Shown: one piece after another, positions 9,401 through 18,249 of the stretch
How the letters are laid out: every line of letters starts with the position of its first letter
Numbering within the stretch: the first letter of the stretch is position 1
DNA from: a virus
Length of the DNA stretch: 43,705 nucleotides
Reading direction: 5' to 3' (one strand)
Virus record (IMG/VR): IMGVR_UViG_3300020470_000037
Span: 1-43,705 of that record
Translations under genes and position numbers: made by a program
The notes under the pieces: model-generated
Database searches by the model: none
Told to the model about the DNA's origin: nothing
What the model saw: the letters and a program-made list of their open reading frames with translations, nothing else

Positions 9401-12400
9401 ACACGGAATCTGATATCAGCACTTTGACTTGTATTTTGAGTAGACATCGCTAGTCCACGTACAGTCTCACCTATCTGGAAAGCACCTTGTATAGGAGTGA
9501 CTTCTAGAAGTTTAGGTATAGTGCGAATGTTATTTTCAATCATGTCAACACCAGACCAATATGTAAACATATTAGTATTGGGTTTCAATCTTGATGCTGT
9601 GAAAGCGATGTTCTGCTCTCTCATTTGAGGAACAGGTTCTGTCTCAGAAATAAAGTCATTACTAAATCCTATTCCACCATCTTCAGTAAAGAATACTCTA
9701 TTCACAAATATATCTGAGTCTGGATTGAGTGTCATTACACCACCCCAATCTCTGAAAGCATAAGGGTTTACACTCTCAACTCTAGTTGCAAATGGTTGCT
9801 CTCTATCTACAACCTCTGTATAATCTAAAGTTACATAATCACCAGTTTTTTTGATGTTAGGAGATCCTAAGTCATCAGCAAAACGTGCATCTACAGTTGG
9901 ATCTGCAGCACCGCTAGTTCCGACCACTGACTCTGATCCTAGAAGCAGATCAATACTATCGTGATTTTTTCTTGCTACTAATTTACCATCTTTGATGTCA
10001 TATTTGAGTGAATCAATTGTTTTGTCAGCAACTTCAAATGTATTGAATGGGTCAACTACAAAACCATTTTTGAATCTATCTAAACCTGTAGATGGGTCTT
10101 TGATCATAAGACTATCTGTCTTAGATTCTAATAATGATAATGCTGTAACTTCTTCTACGTTTGCTATTCTAGTTTCTAACTTACCAATATCCTTCATGGT
10201 ATAACGTTTATTAGCACGGAATTGTAACTTGACATCCTTAGTTGCGTTATAAACGTATGGTGCATAGTCAATTCTTGCCAATTCAAAAGACTCATTTATT
10301 GGGTCTGGTTCGACTGGATTCTCAGCAGGTACACCCTCTTTGATAGTAAATGTGGCATCCTTATTGACATATAACCTATCAATTCTACCGAGATAGAAAT
10401 TATAATCAAAGGTTATATTTTCATCGGAAACTAATACAGATGCTGATTGACCACCTGCACTAAAGTCTCTTGCATCAAATTCAAATGGTGATCTTGAACC
10501 TGAATATGGAGCAACTCTTGGTCGTGCATCAATAGTATCAACGTTTCTTATATCTTCAAATGATGGTGTAATATCGTAGTATTGTTGTGAGTAACTACTT
10601 GCAGTCACTATATCACCAGAGTCTTCTGAGTTTACAACGTAATGATCGAAATAAACCTTCAATTGACCTTGTGGTTCTGGGAAGTTTGCTTTCCTTACTA
10701 ATCTACCAAAATCATAAAATTCAGCTCGTTGACCTGAATCCAAAATAAAATTGTTTCTAATGTTAGGATCACCAGCAGTAGAAGAAGAAAGATTTGCAGT
10801 AACGCCACTCTCTGAGAACGTAACTTCTTCAGTATCTTGGAACTTATTGCCATTTGTGAAAATTACCTCCACTTTATTTGCAGCACTTCTCGCAAGAATA
10901 AGTGCAGAAGCACCAGAACTCTTACCTACACCGACTTCACCAACAATAAGATCAGAGTTATCACCTGCAGGTCCGTTGAAGGATGCTAATGTTAGAGTTG
11001 GAACTGTTGGAGCACCAGATCCTGAAGATTCAAATACTGCAGTCACTCTGACTACATCAGGAACTCCAAGAGATATTTCTCTATCTTGAACTCTAAGACC
11101 AAATACATCACTTGGTGTTAGACCATCAGTAATTGATGAACTTACACCAGAATAGGATCTATTTGATTTTGTTATAAGGGTGGTCGCATTTCTTGTAAGA
11201 GATTTTTGCTTTGATTTTACCTTACTCTTTTGATGTGTGCTTTGTACAACAACATTACCAGATTGACTTGGTGTCAATCCAGAAATTGTAACTGATTTAC
11301 CACCAGTTGCAATAACAACTTGATCAGATGTAAGTGCTTGTACAGTACCATTATTATATGCTATGTTATATCTCTCTTCATCAAATGGAGCGTACACCAA
11401 ATCAGTTCCAGTCAAGGAAGGAAGAGTCAATTGACCACTACCGTCAGTGCTCTGAGCAGTATCTTCCTTTCTCAAGAATAGAGTTGAATCTGTCAAGTCA
11501 ACTGATTCAATGTTGGTGTTGGGCATCTGTGCATACAAGAACCCTGCTGTAGAATTTTTTATCTTAGCTGATACAATCTCCAAACCACTTACAGTGACTG
11601 TAGAACTCGGTAATGCTTTGTGGCATATTCCAGCAATAGTATCTGGTGCAGCGACGAGAGTTATGGTATTACCAGATGTGCTTATACTACTTACTACGTT
11701 ATATGTGATATCACTAATACCACCAATTTTATATGAAACTACATCACCAACCTTGAATTCAGGAACCCAACCAGTTGTACCACTTGTTACAGCACCACCA
11801 CTTGTTATACTAAATGATCTTCCACCAAAATTCTTTTTACTTTCTAATACTACATCAGCAGCAAAAGTTCTACTTGCTGCAGTCGATCTTACTGATTTTA
11901 CATCTGTAAGGTCATACTCAGTTACAGAAGTTAGTATTCTTCCATCCTGTACACCATTGATAATGATTGCTTCATCTACAATGAATTTACCTGATGTCTG
12001 ATTCAACGTTACATTTGTAGAATTAGATACAGCATCTCTTAGATATCCTTTAGCACCACTTGATGCACCTTCAATCAATGCAGGGACAGGTATAGTATGT
12101 GCCTTATTGAGCACTAATGCTGTATCTGTCTGGATATCCATCAAGTATAATTCATATACTGATGTGTCACCTGTGTATCCAGCATTCTGAAGTTTATAAT
12201 CATATACTCTTGCTCTACCTATACTATTACCTGCAGCATTTGATTTTGTAGAACTCAATCTAGCACTTCTTAGATCAACATAATCAGAAGTAGCAGCAGC
12301 AAGATTTATTCGTGCAGCACTCAATACATTATTGACTCTTAGTCTATTACCTGCTTGGAATGGAACTGCAGAATTCTCAACTTTTTGTGTAGTTCTTGGT

Positions 12401-13530
12401 TTCTTTACGTCTAAGTAAGCGTGACCAGATGTTTGTACTTCAAATCCTCTTACATATGCTTTACCTGGACCTACTCTGATATTCAATAAATCTTTACTTG
12501 GAGTATTTCCTTCTTCTGTCTTTTGATTTGCATAGTATGTACCAAAATAATCAAACCTATCATTCAATGATTCTTTTGCTTCTAAATCAAACTTAGTTAC
12601 GAAATAGTTACCACTCTCATCAAATGTTCTTCTAGCAAATTCATCAGCAATATGATTGTATACAGTTCTATCTACAATTAATTTTTCTTCACCCTCATCA
12701 GTTCTAAACAGTTCAATAAAGTTTTCATCTTGAAAATCTGTTAGACCTTTCTTAGTAAGTGATAAACTAATCTTGAGCCTATCAGCACCTGGAGCAGTAA
12801 AATTGGAGAATCCAGCAGCATTATCGTATAGACTATTATCATCAACAGCAGTGACAAGATCCTCTTTGACAAAGAAACCCACTCTGTACGATGGAGTGTT
12901 GGAATACTGATCGAGAATAAGTGTCTCATTTTGTACCTCTACAAATGCTCCACGAGCAAAATATACACCTCTATTCATTGTGAATGCACTAGATGTACCA
13001 GTTGCATTAGAAAGAATACAAGTAGCAAAATCACTTCCACTTGTGATAGTGGTAGATCCGTATGTAAAATCTGTGAGTGTAACTAGATTCTCACCATCGG
13101 CAAAATATTGATTTTGTAAATCATCAGAAGTGCTTTCAAATTTGATGTATAAAGTTGTGCTGTTTGTTTCTGATTGAGTTGAAGATAATACCTGAAGAAC
13201 TTTTGCCTTGACACCAGACTGCTTACCCTTTATTCTAAGACCGATAAGTTTATCGTAATATGACTCTACAGGAACACCAAAAAATGTAGACTCAATTTTG
13301 ACAAACGTATATGCTGGATCGTAGTTGAATTTACCAGGAATCACCATTGATCCCTCTTTGAAAATATGCTTACCAAACTTCTCAATCTGTCCTTGTAGGA
13401 TAGACTGTAGTGTGGTTAGTTCTCTTGCTTGAACTGGTGTGCCAGGTTTGAATAAGACTCTGCTAAAGTTTTTTGCTGAGTCAAAGTCATCAAAATATGG
13501 ACTGACGTTTAGGTTGGTGTTCTGTGGCAT
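6445..13530 (-). CDS. Giant virion structural protein with DUF4815-type N-terminus
   Basis: A 2361-aa protein. The first about 80 residues (PYFDDFDSAKNFSRVLFKPG, QARELTTLQSILQ, then FGKHIFKEGSMVIPG) match the signature of the DUF4815 family of baseplate/tail proteins in marine T4-like phages. Around residues 1515-1550 is a Pro/His-rich hinge (EPAPPVIPPPVIIHH) followed by acidic DHDDDPLAQSFFVEEDSG. This starts a domain of the type that describes a virion protein with DVRIVSVENGYPT. Gly-rich GSGY repeats (EGSGYEDGAA, NTGSGYRVGD) lie at about residues 1800-1860. It has no membrane segment and is far longer than T4 gp9, gp10 or gp12. It sits three bases after the gp8 gene and probably extends the baseplate periphery. 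The family is confident; the exact position in the particle is inferred. Confidence 0.85.
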   Translation of the reverse strand: MPQNTNLNVSPYFDDFDSAKNFSRVLFKPGTPVQARELTTLQSILQGQIEKFGKHIFKEGSMVIPGKFNYDPAYTFVKIESTFFGVPVESYYDKLIGLRIKGKQSGVKAKVLQVLSSTQSETNSTTLYIKFESTSDDLQNQYFADGENLVTLTDFTYGSTTITSGSDFATCILSNATGTSSAFTMNRGVYFARGAFVEVQNETLILDQYSNTPSYRVGFFVKEDLVTAVDDNSLYDNAAGFSNFTAPGADRLKISLSLTKKGLTDFQDENFIELFRTDEGEEKLIVDRTVYNHIADEFARRTFDESGNYFVTKFDLEAKESLNDRFDYFGTYYANQKTEEGNTPSKDLLNIRVGPGKAYVRGFEVQTSGHAYLDVKKPRTTQKVENSAVPFQAGNRLRVNNVLSAARINLAAATSDYVDLRSARLSSTKSNAAGNSIGRARVYDYKLQNAGYTGDTSVYELYLMDIQTDTALVLNKAHTIPVPALIEGASSGAKGYLRDAVSNSTNVTLNQTSGKFIVDEAIIINGVQDGRILTSVTEYDLTDVKSVRSTAASRTFAADVVLESKKNFGGRSFSITSGGAVTSGTTGWVPEFKVGDVVSYKIGGISDITYNVVSSISTSGNTITLVAAPDTIAGICHKALPSSTVTVSGLEIVSAKIKNSTAGFLYAQMPNTNIESVDLTDSTLFLRKEDTAQSTDGSGQLTLPSLTGTDLVYAPFDEERYNIAYNNGTVQALTSDQVVIATGGKSVTISGLTPSQSGNVVVQSTHQKSKVKSKQKSLTRNATTLITKSNRSYSGVSSSITDGLTPSDVFGLRVQDREISLGVPDVVRVTAVFESSGSGAPTVPTLTLASFNGPAGDNSDLIVGEVGVGKSSGASALILARSAANKVEVIFTNGNKFQDTEEVTFSESGVTANLSSSTAGDPNIRNNFILDSGQRAEFYDFGRLVRKANFPEPQGQLKVYFDHYVVNSEDSGDIVTASSYSQQYYDITPSFEDIRNVDTIDARPRVAPYSGSRSPFEFDARDFSAGGQSASVLVSDENITFDYNFYLGRIDRLYVNKDATFTIKEGVPAENPVEPDPINESFELARIDYAPYVYNATKDVKLQFRANKRYTMKDIGKLETRIANVEEVTALSLLESKTDSLMIKDPSTGLDRFKNGFVVDPFNTFEVADKTIDSLKYDIKDGKLVARKNHDSIDLLLGSESVVGTSGAADPTVDARFADDLGSPNIKKTGDYVTLDYTEVVDREQPFATRVESVNPYAFRDWGGVMTLNPDSDIFVNRVFFTEDGGIGFSNDFISETEPVPQMREQNIAFTASRLKPNTNMFTYWSGVDMIENNIRTIPKLLEVTPIQGAFQIGETVRGLAMSTQNTSQSADIRFRVCQPNHKFGPFNNPSITYSSSPYNPSLGISSSYTETSTILNVDIDSLNQKSDGNYFGFVTTGMRLVGETSGAEADVSQIRLISDAFGACQGCYYIPEGTFQNGTNTASLTSIRPQDVITGQNFTSAGADHFSEGFEVTETTITRVEPAPPVIPPPVIIHHTEIIERTTERVIIQPARDHDDDPLAQSFFVEEDSGIFLTSVDFYFLTKSESLPVDVRIVSVENGYPTNKVLKNARVILTPDQVNTSTDGTVATNFKFPNPVYLVQGEYSFVIGSADADYQAWICQIGEEDISTASSPELGKVIVSKQPTQGSLFKGQNGSTWTASQLEDLKYKAYKAEFTTEVGTIRFYNPDLGTNASRNRLAPNPIETFSKRVTVGLNSSIVGGSGSVIHVGSQVKQNNTSSTGFVSDLLSHIGGGNSGTSLIITNEGSGYEDGAAQAITFNSVTGNGTGATGIATVSGNVITSITVNNTGSGYRVGDTLTGAIGAKGLGKNLLVTVGVTTGVNAIELTNVSGTDFNTTDLIQVHDSSLGYGVTIPTIIPASVTTNSGKYDGKHFKVSHPNHNLHSAQNRVAISGVTGDAVPTTLTVGYAVSATSQISVGSSLGFNFFEGAQVTASNPGFALIGEEIVSYTAVGTNALSGTITRGIDNTFTRTYSVGDPIQKYELSGVSLRKINTEHSLADVSGNITGKITLDDYHVRITGDVLFNKDKHTGGDAGRGSSNIQFESIEPTLNFSAPENTKVEANLRTCSGTSIGGNETSFIDKGYAPLSLTKETKFKEPRLVASLVNEGNQTALKQLPGGKSLTMDVALSTSDKNVSPVVNVFNSSLNTKSSRVNKPVSNYITDRRSNLLEDPHDQAYVTKVIKLENPATSLKVIFGANVTGAADVRVLYRLQRVDGGGETDKVFELMPGFENLDSGGFLINGKNNNGKPDRKIPASLEGQFNDYEFTAENLPAYNGFQVKVVFSSSNQAQAPELLDFRAIALA

Positions 13531-13532
13531 CG

Positions 13533-15071
13533 TTAGAATTCTAAGACGATTTTAATATCTTCACGTTGGTTGGTTGCCCTTGTAACTTCTGGTCTATTGT
13601 CAATGTATACAATATCTCCAGAATATTTTTTGATCTCAGGGTTGGCAAGACCGCTTGTGTATGACTGACCAAAATAGTATTTCTTGTTGTTCACATCCAC
13701 TGATACACCTGTGAAGGATGTGTCAATAGATAAGGTCTCAGTACCAGTTGTTGTATCAACAACAATGTTAGTGTTACCACCTGTACCTGGTGAGGCCGTG
13801 AACCTATTTAGACTGTAACCGAAGCGGGGAACTGAGTTTCCAACTCCAATAGTAGCAAGCGATCTATCTTGCCAATACTGAAGAGTTTTTGTTACCGCAT
13901 CGTATCCCACAATCTTTCCTATTGCAGTTGTACCTGCACTGATTGTTTGAGTTATTTGTCCGTCAGTTTTTACTGAGATAGTAGTTGTAGCAGCACCTGT
14001 TAATCTGAGTCCATATAGACCTGATGCAGATGGTGTATCTAATATATTTGTACTATCAAACACCTGTGGATTTTTGACTATACCAATACGAGCAAACTGG
14101 TTTCCTGTTGGGAAATCTGGGTTTGTTATATCACTATTTTCTATTCTTGAGTAGATCAAAACTTTATTTGATCCCAATTCTCTGTATACATCAGCACCGT
14201 GACCACCTGAAGGAGGTATGATAACTGAGAATGATGCACCTGCACCAGTTACAACAGAGTCTAAGTCTAAAGTAGCAAAAGAGTATCCACTTCCACCATT
14301 AGTTACCTGAACAGAGGAGGGTTTACCATCAATAAAGGTAACAGAAGCGAGAGCACCTGAACCATCACCTTTTATAGGAACATTATTTTTTGTGCCAGTG
14401 AATTGATAGTTTGCACTACCAACATCTTCTATAACAACAGTCTCAATCTTACCATCAACAGCATTATTCCTAACATCTGCCACATCTGTATTGGTCGCCC
14501 AATCAGAGGGAAGAGGTATGAAATCAGCACTGTCAAATTTTACAATATCACTTGGTTTTATAGTATAAAGATACTTCCAAACATATCCATCTGATTCTAA
14601 TCTTGGTTCTAGGTCAGTATGTATTGGTTCGTCCAGCGAGACGATTCCTTGTCCACCATTTGAAGGACTTGCACCATTTGATATACAAAGATAAACTCTG
14701 AAATCTTTGTTCATCACATAGTAATTGGAATTGTATAAGTTAGATGCACTTGTTTGAGGTGTCAATTTATTGATGCTATAGTCATGTCTATACATCTCGT
14801 AAATTGTACCTGAAGACCAAGTAATTTTTGAAACTACTCTTAGTACATCAGATGAATTGATTTTTTTAGCAGATATTAGAGTATCATAGATGTCATCATG
14901 CTGATCGAAATTATCAATCGGAGATGGAGTGCTTGTATTCCAATCCGAAGCTTTCTCTGTAGCATTTGGCAGACCAATAAAAACGTAATAACTGTTGCTT
15001 GCGTTTCCTATTCCGCTTACAAAGTTTGACGCATTCAAGACTCTTATCTGATCAGTAATGATCGCTGGCAT
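13533..15071 (-). CDS. 8: Baseplate wedge protein gp8 homologue
   Basis: A 512-aa protein, against 334 aa for T4 gp8. Three landmarks align with T4 gp8: an N-terminal NSYYVFIG strand with a following proline-rich turn, the central DGYVWKYLYTIKPSDI (T4 has DGYVWEYLFEIPPDV), and the C-terminal IVYIDNRPEV then EDIKIVLEF (T4 has MIYMENRPPI and EINILFTF). The extra length is an insertion at about residues 225-390 that contains Gly-rich VTNGGSGYSF. gp8 is a dimeric part of the baseplate wedge that contacts gp7 and gp10. The gene keeps the T4 order behind gp7, with one extra gene between. A CATAAATA late-promoter-like octamer at 15095 overlaps the stop of the upstream gene. Confidence 0.85.
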   Translation of the reverse strand: MPAIITDQIRVLNASNFVSGIGNASNSYYVFIGLPNATEKASDWNTSTPSPIDNFDQHDDIYDTLISAKKINSSDVLRVVSKITWSSGTIYEMYRHDYSINKLTPQTSASNLYNSNYYVMNKDFRVYLCISNGASPSNGGQGIVSLDEPIHTDLEPRLESDGYVWKYLYTIKPSDIVKFDSADFIPLPSDWATNTDVADVRNNAVDGKIETVVIEDVGSANYQFTGTKNNVPIKGDGSGALASVTFIDGKPSSVQVTNGGSGYSFATLDLDSVVTGAGASFSVIIPPSGGHGADVYRELGSNKVLIYSRIENSDITNPDFPTGNQFARIGIVKNPQVFDSTNILDTPSASGLYGLRLTGAATTTISVKTDGQITQTISAGTTAIGKIVGYDAVTKTLQYWQDRSLATIGVGNSVPRFGYSLNRFTASPGTGGNTNIVVDTTTGTETLSIDTSFTGVSVDVNNKKYYFGQSYTSGLANPEIKKYSGDIVYIDNRPEVTRATNQREDIKIVLEF

Positions 15072-15094
15072 TATACTATTAGACTTTTGTTGTT

Positions 15095-15102
15095 TATTTA
15101 TG
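15095..15102 (-). promoter_or_regulatory. Late-promoter-like octamer CATAAATA before gp8
   Basis: Seven of eight matches to TATAAATA on the minus strand, overlapping the stop of the 1047-aa gene and about 24 bases before the gp8 start. Confidence 0.45.
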
Positions 15103-18100
15103 TGTAATCAAGAAGTAATTTATTCGTTCTTTGGATTTCTGGAGCAGTTGAAAGTCCAGTCAGACCCTCAAGTGTGTTCACTGTAAATGATGTTCCTAAT
15201 GCTCCTGTGGTGAATTTCGCCCAACTAAATTCTCCGTAGAACGCACCTACACCTGATGTAAGACCTGTGAAGTTTAGTTGATGATTAGTTTCGATATTTG
15301 ATATAACTCGCATAGTCTCACCTATACCTGCGAGTGGTTGTATGTGACTCACTTGATAAACACCGTCTATAAATGAGTTACCAATTCCAACTGTCGATCC
15401 TCTTGTTTGTGATAACGCTGTGACACCACCACCTACTGCACCAACATTTGAACGACTAACGACAAAGTAGTCACCTGTTCCTATTCCTGTTTTAGTTATA
15501 GAACCAAATTGATTTTCTCTCAATGGTGAATTTTTTGGTACAAAGAATTCAAATGTGATTGCTTGTGCAGATACACCAATACCTACAATGTGACCCTCAT
15601 CACCCACACAATTCACACCCTCTACATCTTTGACGGGCATAACAAAAGTAGTAAGACCAAAACCAGTATTATTTTGAGGATCAACAATTCTTACGTTGAA
15701 CGCTGTATCATCAGGTTCTTCAGTTTTTCTGAACCCAAGACTACCACCATCAGTATAAACTGATGTGTGATTTGAAGCGATACTTCTTATGATCTTAGAT
15801 GTAGGGAATATTCTTCCAGCATATACTATTCGAGATTTAGAAACTACTTCACCGTTCACTATAATATCGTCTTGTTGCTTACTCCAAACAATTGGTCTTA
15901 CAGTAGATCCATTTGCTCCTGTAATACCTTGTCCTTTATAAACGTTAGTTCCTAGAGTATCTCGTGCAATCGTCTCAGTAATAATTCTCTGATCTTGACT
16001 AAGGAAAGATGGATTAGATGGTGTTTTTAGTATTTGTATCTTATCACCCTTCTTGATACTTTCAGGTGCAGTCAATTCTGCTATATCTGCATCAGTGCCT
16101 CTGTAGAATAAAACTTGTAAAGTAGATCCTGATCTAGGTGCTTCTTTGAATTCTATTTGAGTACCACCATTGAATGTATATGCTTCATTTGGTTTCTGTA
16201 ATACATCATCTATGAATATCAACAATACCTGATCTAAATCAATCAGACTACCTGTATCAGATTCAATACTAATTGGTTCACTATTTTCAGTCAGAGTAAA
16301 TACACGTCTCTTATCATTGAATTCATGAGAGAAGTTATCGAGAACTTGCATTTTACCAAACACCCAACCAGCAAACTCATCATCCTGTGTCTCACTTATA
16401 GTAAAGGTTGCATGTTTGAATGTAGTCCCTATACCCACATTAGTCGGTATACCAACTACTTGAAGTTGCTCACCAGCAGTATATCCATATCCAGTGTTTA
16501 TAAGATTGCTGCTTATAATACTAAGACCAACTCCTACTGATACAGAAACTGACGCACCAATACCTGTACCTGAACTTACTAACTTGAGATCATCATATGG
16601 TACTGGATCATCAAAATCAATCTTAGGTACATCAGTCCAAGTATATCCAACACCAACTGTGTTCATGAATATATTTTCTATATGACCTGCTCTTACTGTA
16701 AACGTTCCAGCAGCACCTGTGGTAGGACTACCACCTCTTACATATACTTGATATGTCGAAGGTCCGTTAGTATATCCTGAACCCGTAAATGCCATAGACA
16801 CTGTAACCGTGCCAAATCCTGACACCACTGCTGTCGCAATACCTGCCCTTTGATCTTGGTATCCATAACCTTGTGTGTTTCCGATAGATATAATTATACC
16901 TTTTCTTGGGAGATTGTTTGCATTGACATCTGAAATACTGTAACTTTCAGAGACAAAATCTTGATTAGCGTTACCAGTAAATCTGACTGATGTGATGCCA
17001 GGACTTGCACTGCTTACAAAATCGTAATCTATGTCAGGTTTTTGGAAAATATTATTGACTAAGATAGCACCAAAATCACTTGTGATTCCAGTAGTATTTG
17101 CTCCATCCGATGTTAGTGTAAATGTCTTTCCTATTCCAGTGAAATTTTCAGAAACATCATCGAGTATCAAGTTACCAGCATAATCAGATCTTATAAATGT
17201 TCTTCCTTGGAATCCAGATCCAATTGGTATATCAGATAATATTAGTTGATGTGTGCCAATACCTGCATTGACTAGAGTTATACCAATACCAACAAGTGCC
17301 TCACCTTTTGTTTCCGCAAATCTAAATGTATTTGGTGCATCCTGTATTATGAAGAAATCATTGTTTGCAAGTAAAGGTGTTGGTGGGTTCAAAGATCTTA
17401 TCTTGACTTTTGTACCAGTTGGTAAAAGTTCTGATAGTGCATAGAAACTATCTCCTGTGAAGTTTTCTGATGACACTCCAACTGATTCTCTATTACCACC
17501 AAAAGGTACATCTGCAAATGTTATCTTATCATCTATGATATTATAATCACCTAGTTTTAGTTGAACTGCAGTATTTGCTATGTGAGTTCCTTTCAAAGTC
17601 CCCATCCATGCACGATCAACCAATAAATTATTTGTGTTGTTATTATATCCTACGACCTGAATCCTCATAATCTCATCATTTATTTGGATTAGATCATACG
17701 CTTTCAAGAAAGAAGCATCACCTACAGTAACTTCTCTATTTTGTACTTGCACTACCGTAGTAGCAGCACCCACTCTAGTGTATAGAGGGGATTGTATCAT
17801 ATTATCAATTGCTATTATTGCTTTTGTATTTCTTTTTTGTGCAGTAAATGAATGTGTAAGTCCTACTCCAACAGTTGTAATTCCTATAGCAGCACCTGAC
17901 TTTGCATTTGCTTTGCTGGTTGCTAATTGTAATTCATTCTCTCCTTTCTTGATCGCAAAAACGGATAGTGGCATAGTTGTTGCTGCACCAACACCATTCA
18001 ATCCATGTTGTATTCCTATTGCATCACCACCTGTTGCATCATATACTAACTCTTCACCTGTTATGTAAAAATGATTAGGAATTACAATAGTGTCAGAAGC

Positions 18101-18241
18101 TGCAATGACAACTGATGTACTTGAACCATCGAATCTTTTTTTAAAAATTGACTCACCCTTATGTGTCAGATTGAAAGTTTGTTGAAAACTCTCTGACTCT
18201 GAGTTGAAGGTCTTATTGATTGACGATAAGGTAAATGACAT
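15098..18241 (-). CDS. Large virion structural protein between gp7 and gp8
   Basis: A 1047-aa, beta-rich protein without cysteine-rich or catalytic motifs. Repeated elements include GVGYTWTD / NTGYGYTAGEQL, at about residues 545-625. There are also two modules of the type ILVNNIFQKPDIDYDF (about 390-405) and IFIDDVLQKPNEAYTF with a following F-x-EAPRSGSTLQVLFYRG (about 675-715). The second pattern is shared by several cyanophage virion proteins. The gene is eight bases downstream of the gp7-like gene and 26 bases upstream of gp8, so it is within the baseplate operon. No T4 counterpart is recognised. I infer a baseplate-associated protein that is probably specific to marine T4-like phages. Confidence 0.75.
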   Translation of the reverse strand: MSFTLSSINKTFNSESESFQQTFNLTHKGESIFKKRFDGSSTSVVIAASDTIVIPNHFYITGEELVYDATGGDAIGIQHGLNGVGAATTMPLSVFAIKKGENELQLATSKANAKSGAAIGITTVGVGLTHSFTAQKRNTKAIIAIDNMIQSPLYTRVGAATTVVQVQNREVTVGDASFLKAYDLIQINDEIMRIQVVGYNNNTNNLLVDRAWMGTLKGTHIANTAVQLKLGDYNIIDDKITFADVPFGGNRESVGVSSENFTGDSFYALSELLPTGTKVKIRSLNPPTPLLANNDFFIIQDAPNTFRFAETKGEALVGIGITLVNAGIGTHQLILSDIPIGSGFQGRTFIRSDYAGNLILDDVSENFTGIGKTFTLTSDGANTTGITSDFGAILVNNIFQKPDIDYDFVSSASPGITSVRFTGNANQDFVSESYSISDVNANNLPRKGIIISIGNTQGYGYQDQRAGIATAVVSGFGTVTVSMAFTGSGYTNGPSTYQVYVRGGSPTTGAAGTFTVRAGHIENIFMNTVGVGYTWTDVPKIDFDDPVPYDDLKLVSSGTGIGASVSVSVGVGLSIISSNLINTGYGYTAGEQLQVVGIPTNVGIGTTFKHATFTISETQDDEFAGWVFGKMQVLDNFSHEFNDKRRVFTLTENSEPISIESDTGSLIDLDQVLLIFIDDVLQKPNEAYTFNGGTQIEFKEAPRSGSTLQVLFYRGTDADIAELTAPESIKKGDKIQILKTPSNPSFLSQDQRIITETIARDTLGTNVYKGQGITGANGSTVRPIVWSKQQDDIIVNGEVVSKSRIVYAGRIFPTSKIIRSIASNHTSVYTDGGSLGFRKTEEPDDTAFNVRIVDPQNNTGFGLTTFVMPVKDVEGVNCVGDEGHIVGIGVSAQAITFEFFVPKNSPLRENQFGSITKTGIGTGDYFVVSRSNVGAVGGGVTALSQTRGSTVGIGNSFIDGVYQVSHIQPLAGIGETMRVISNIETNHQLNFTGLTSGVGAFYGEFSWAKFTTGALGTSFTVNTLEGLTGLSTAPEIQRTNKLLLDYT

Positions 18242-18249
18242 GAGGATAT

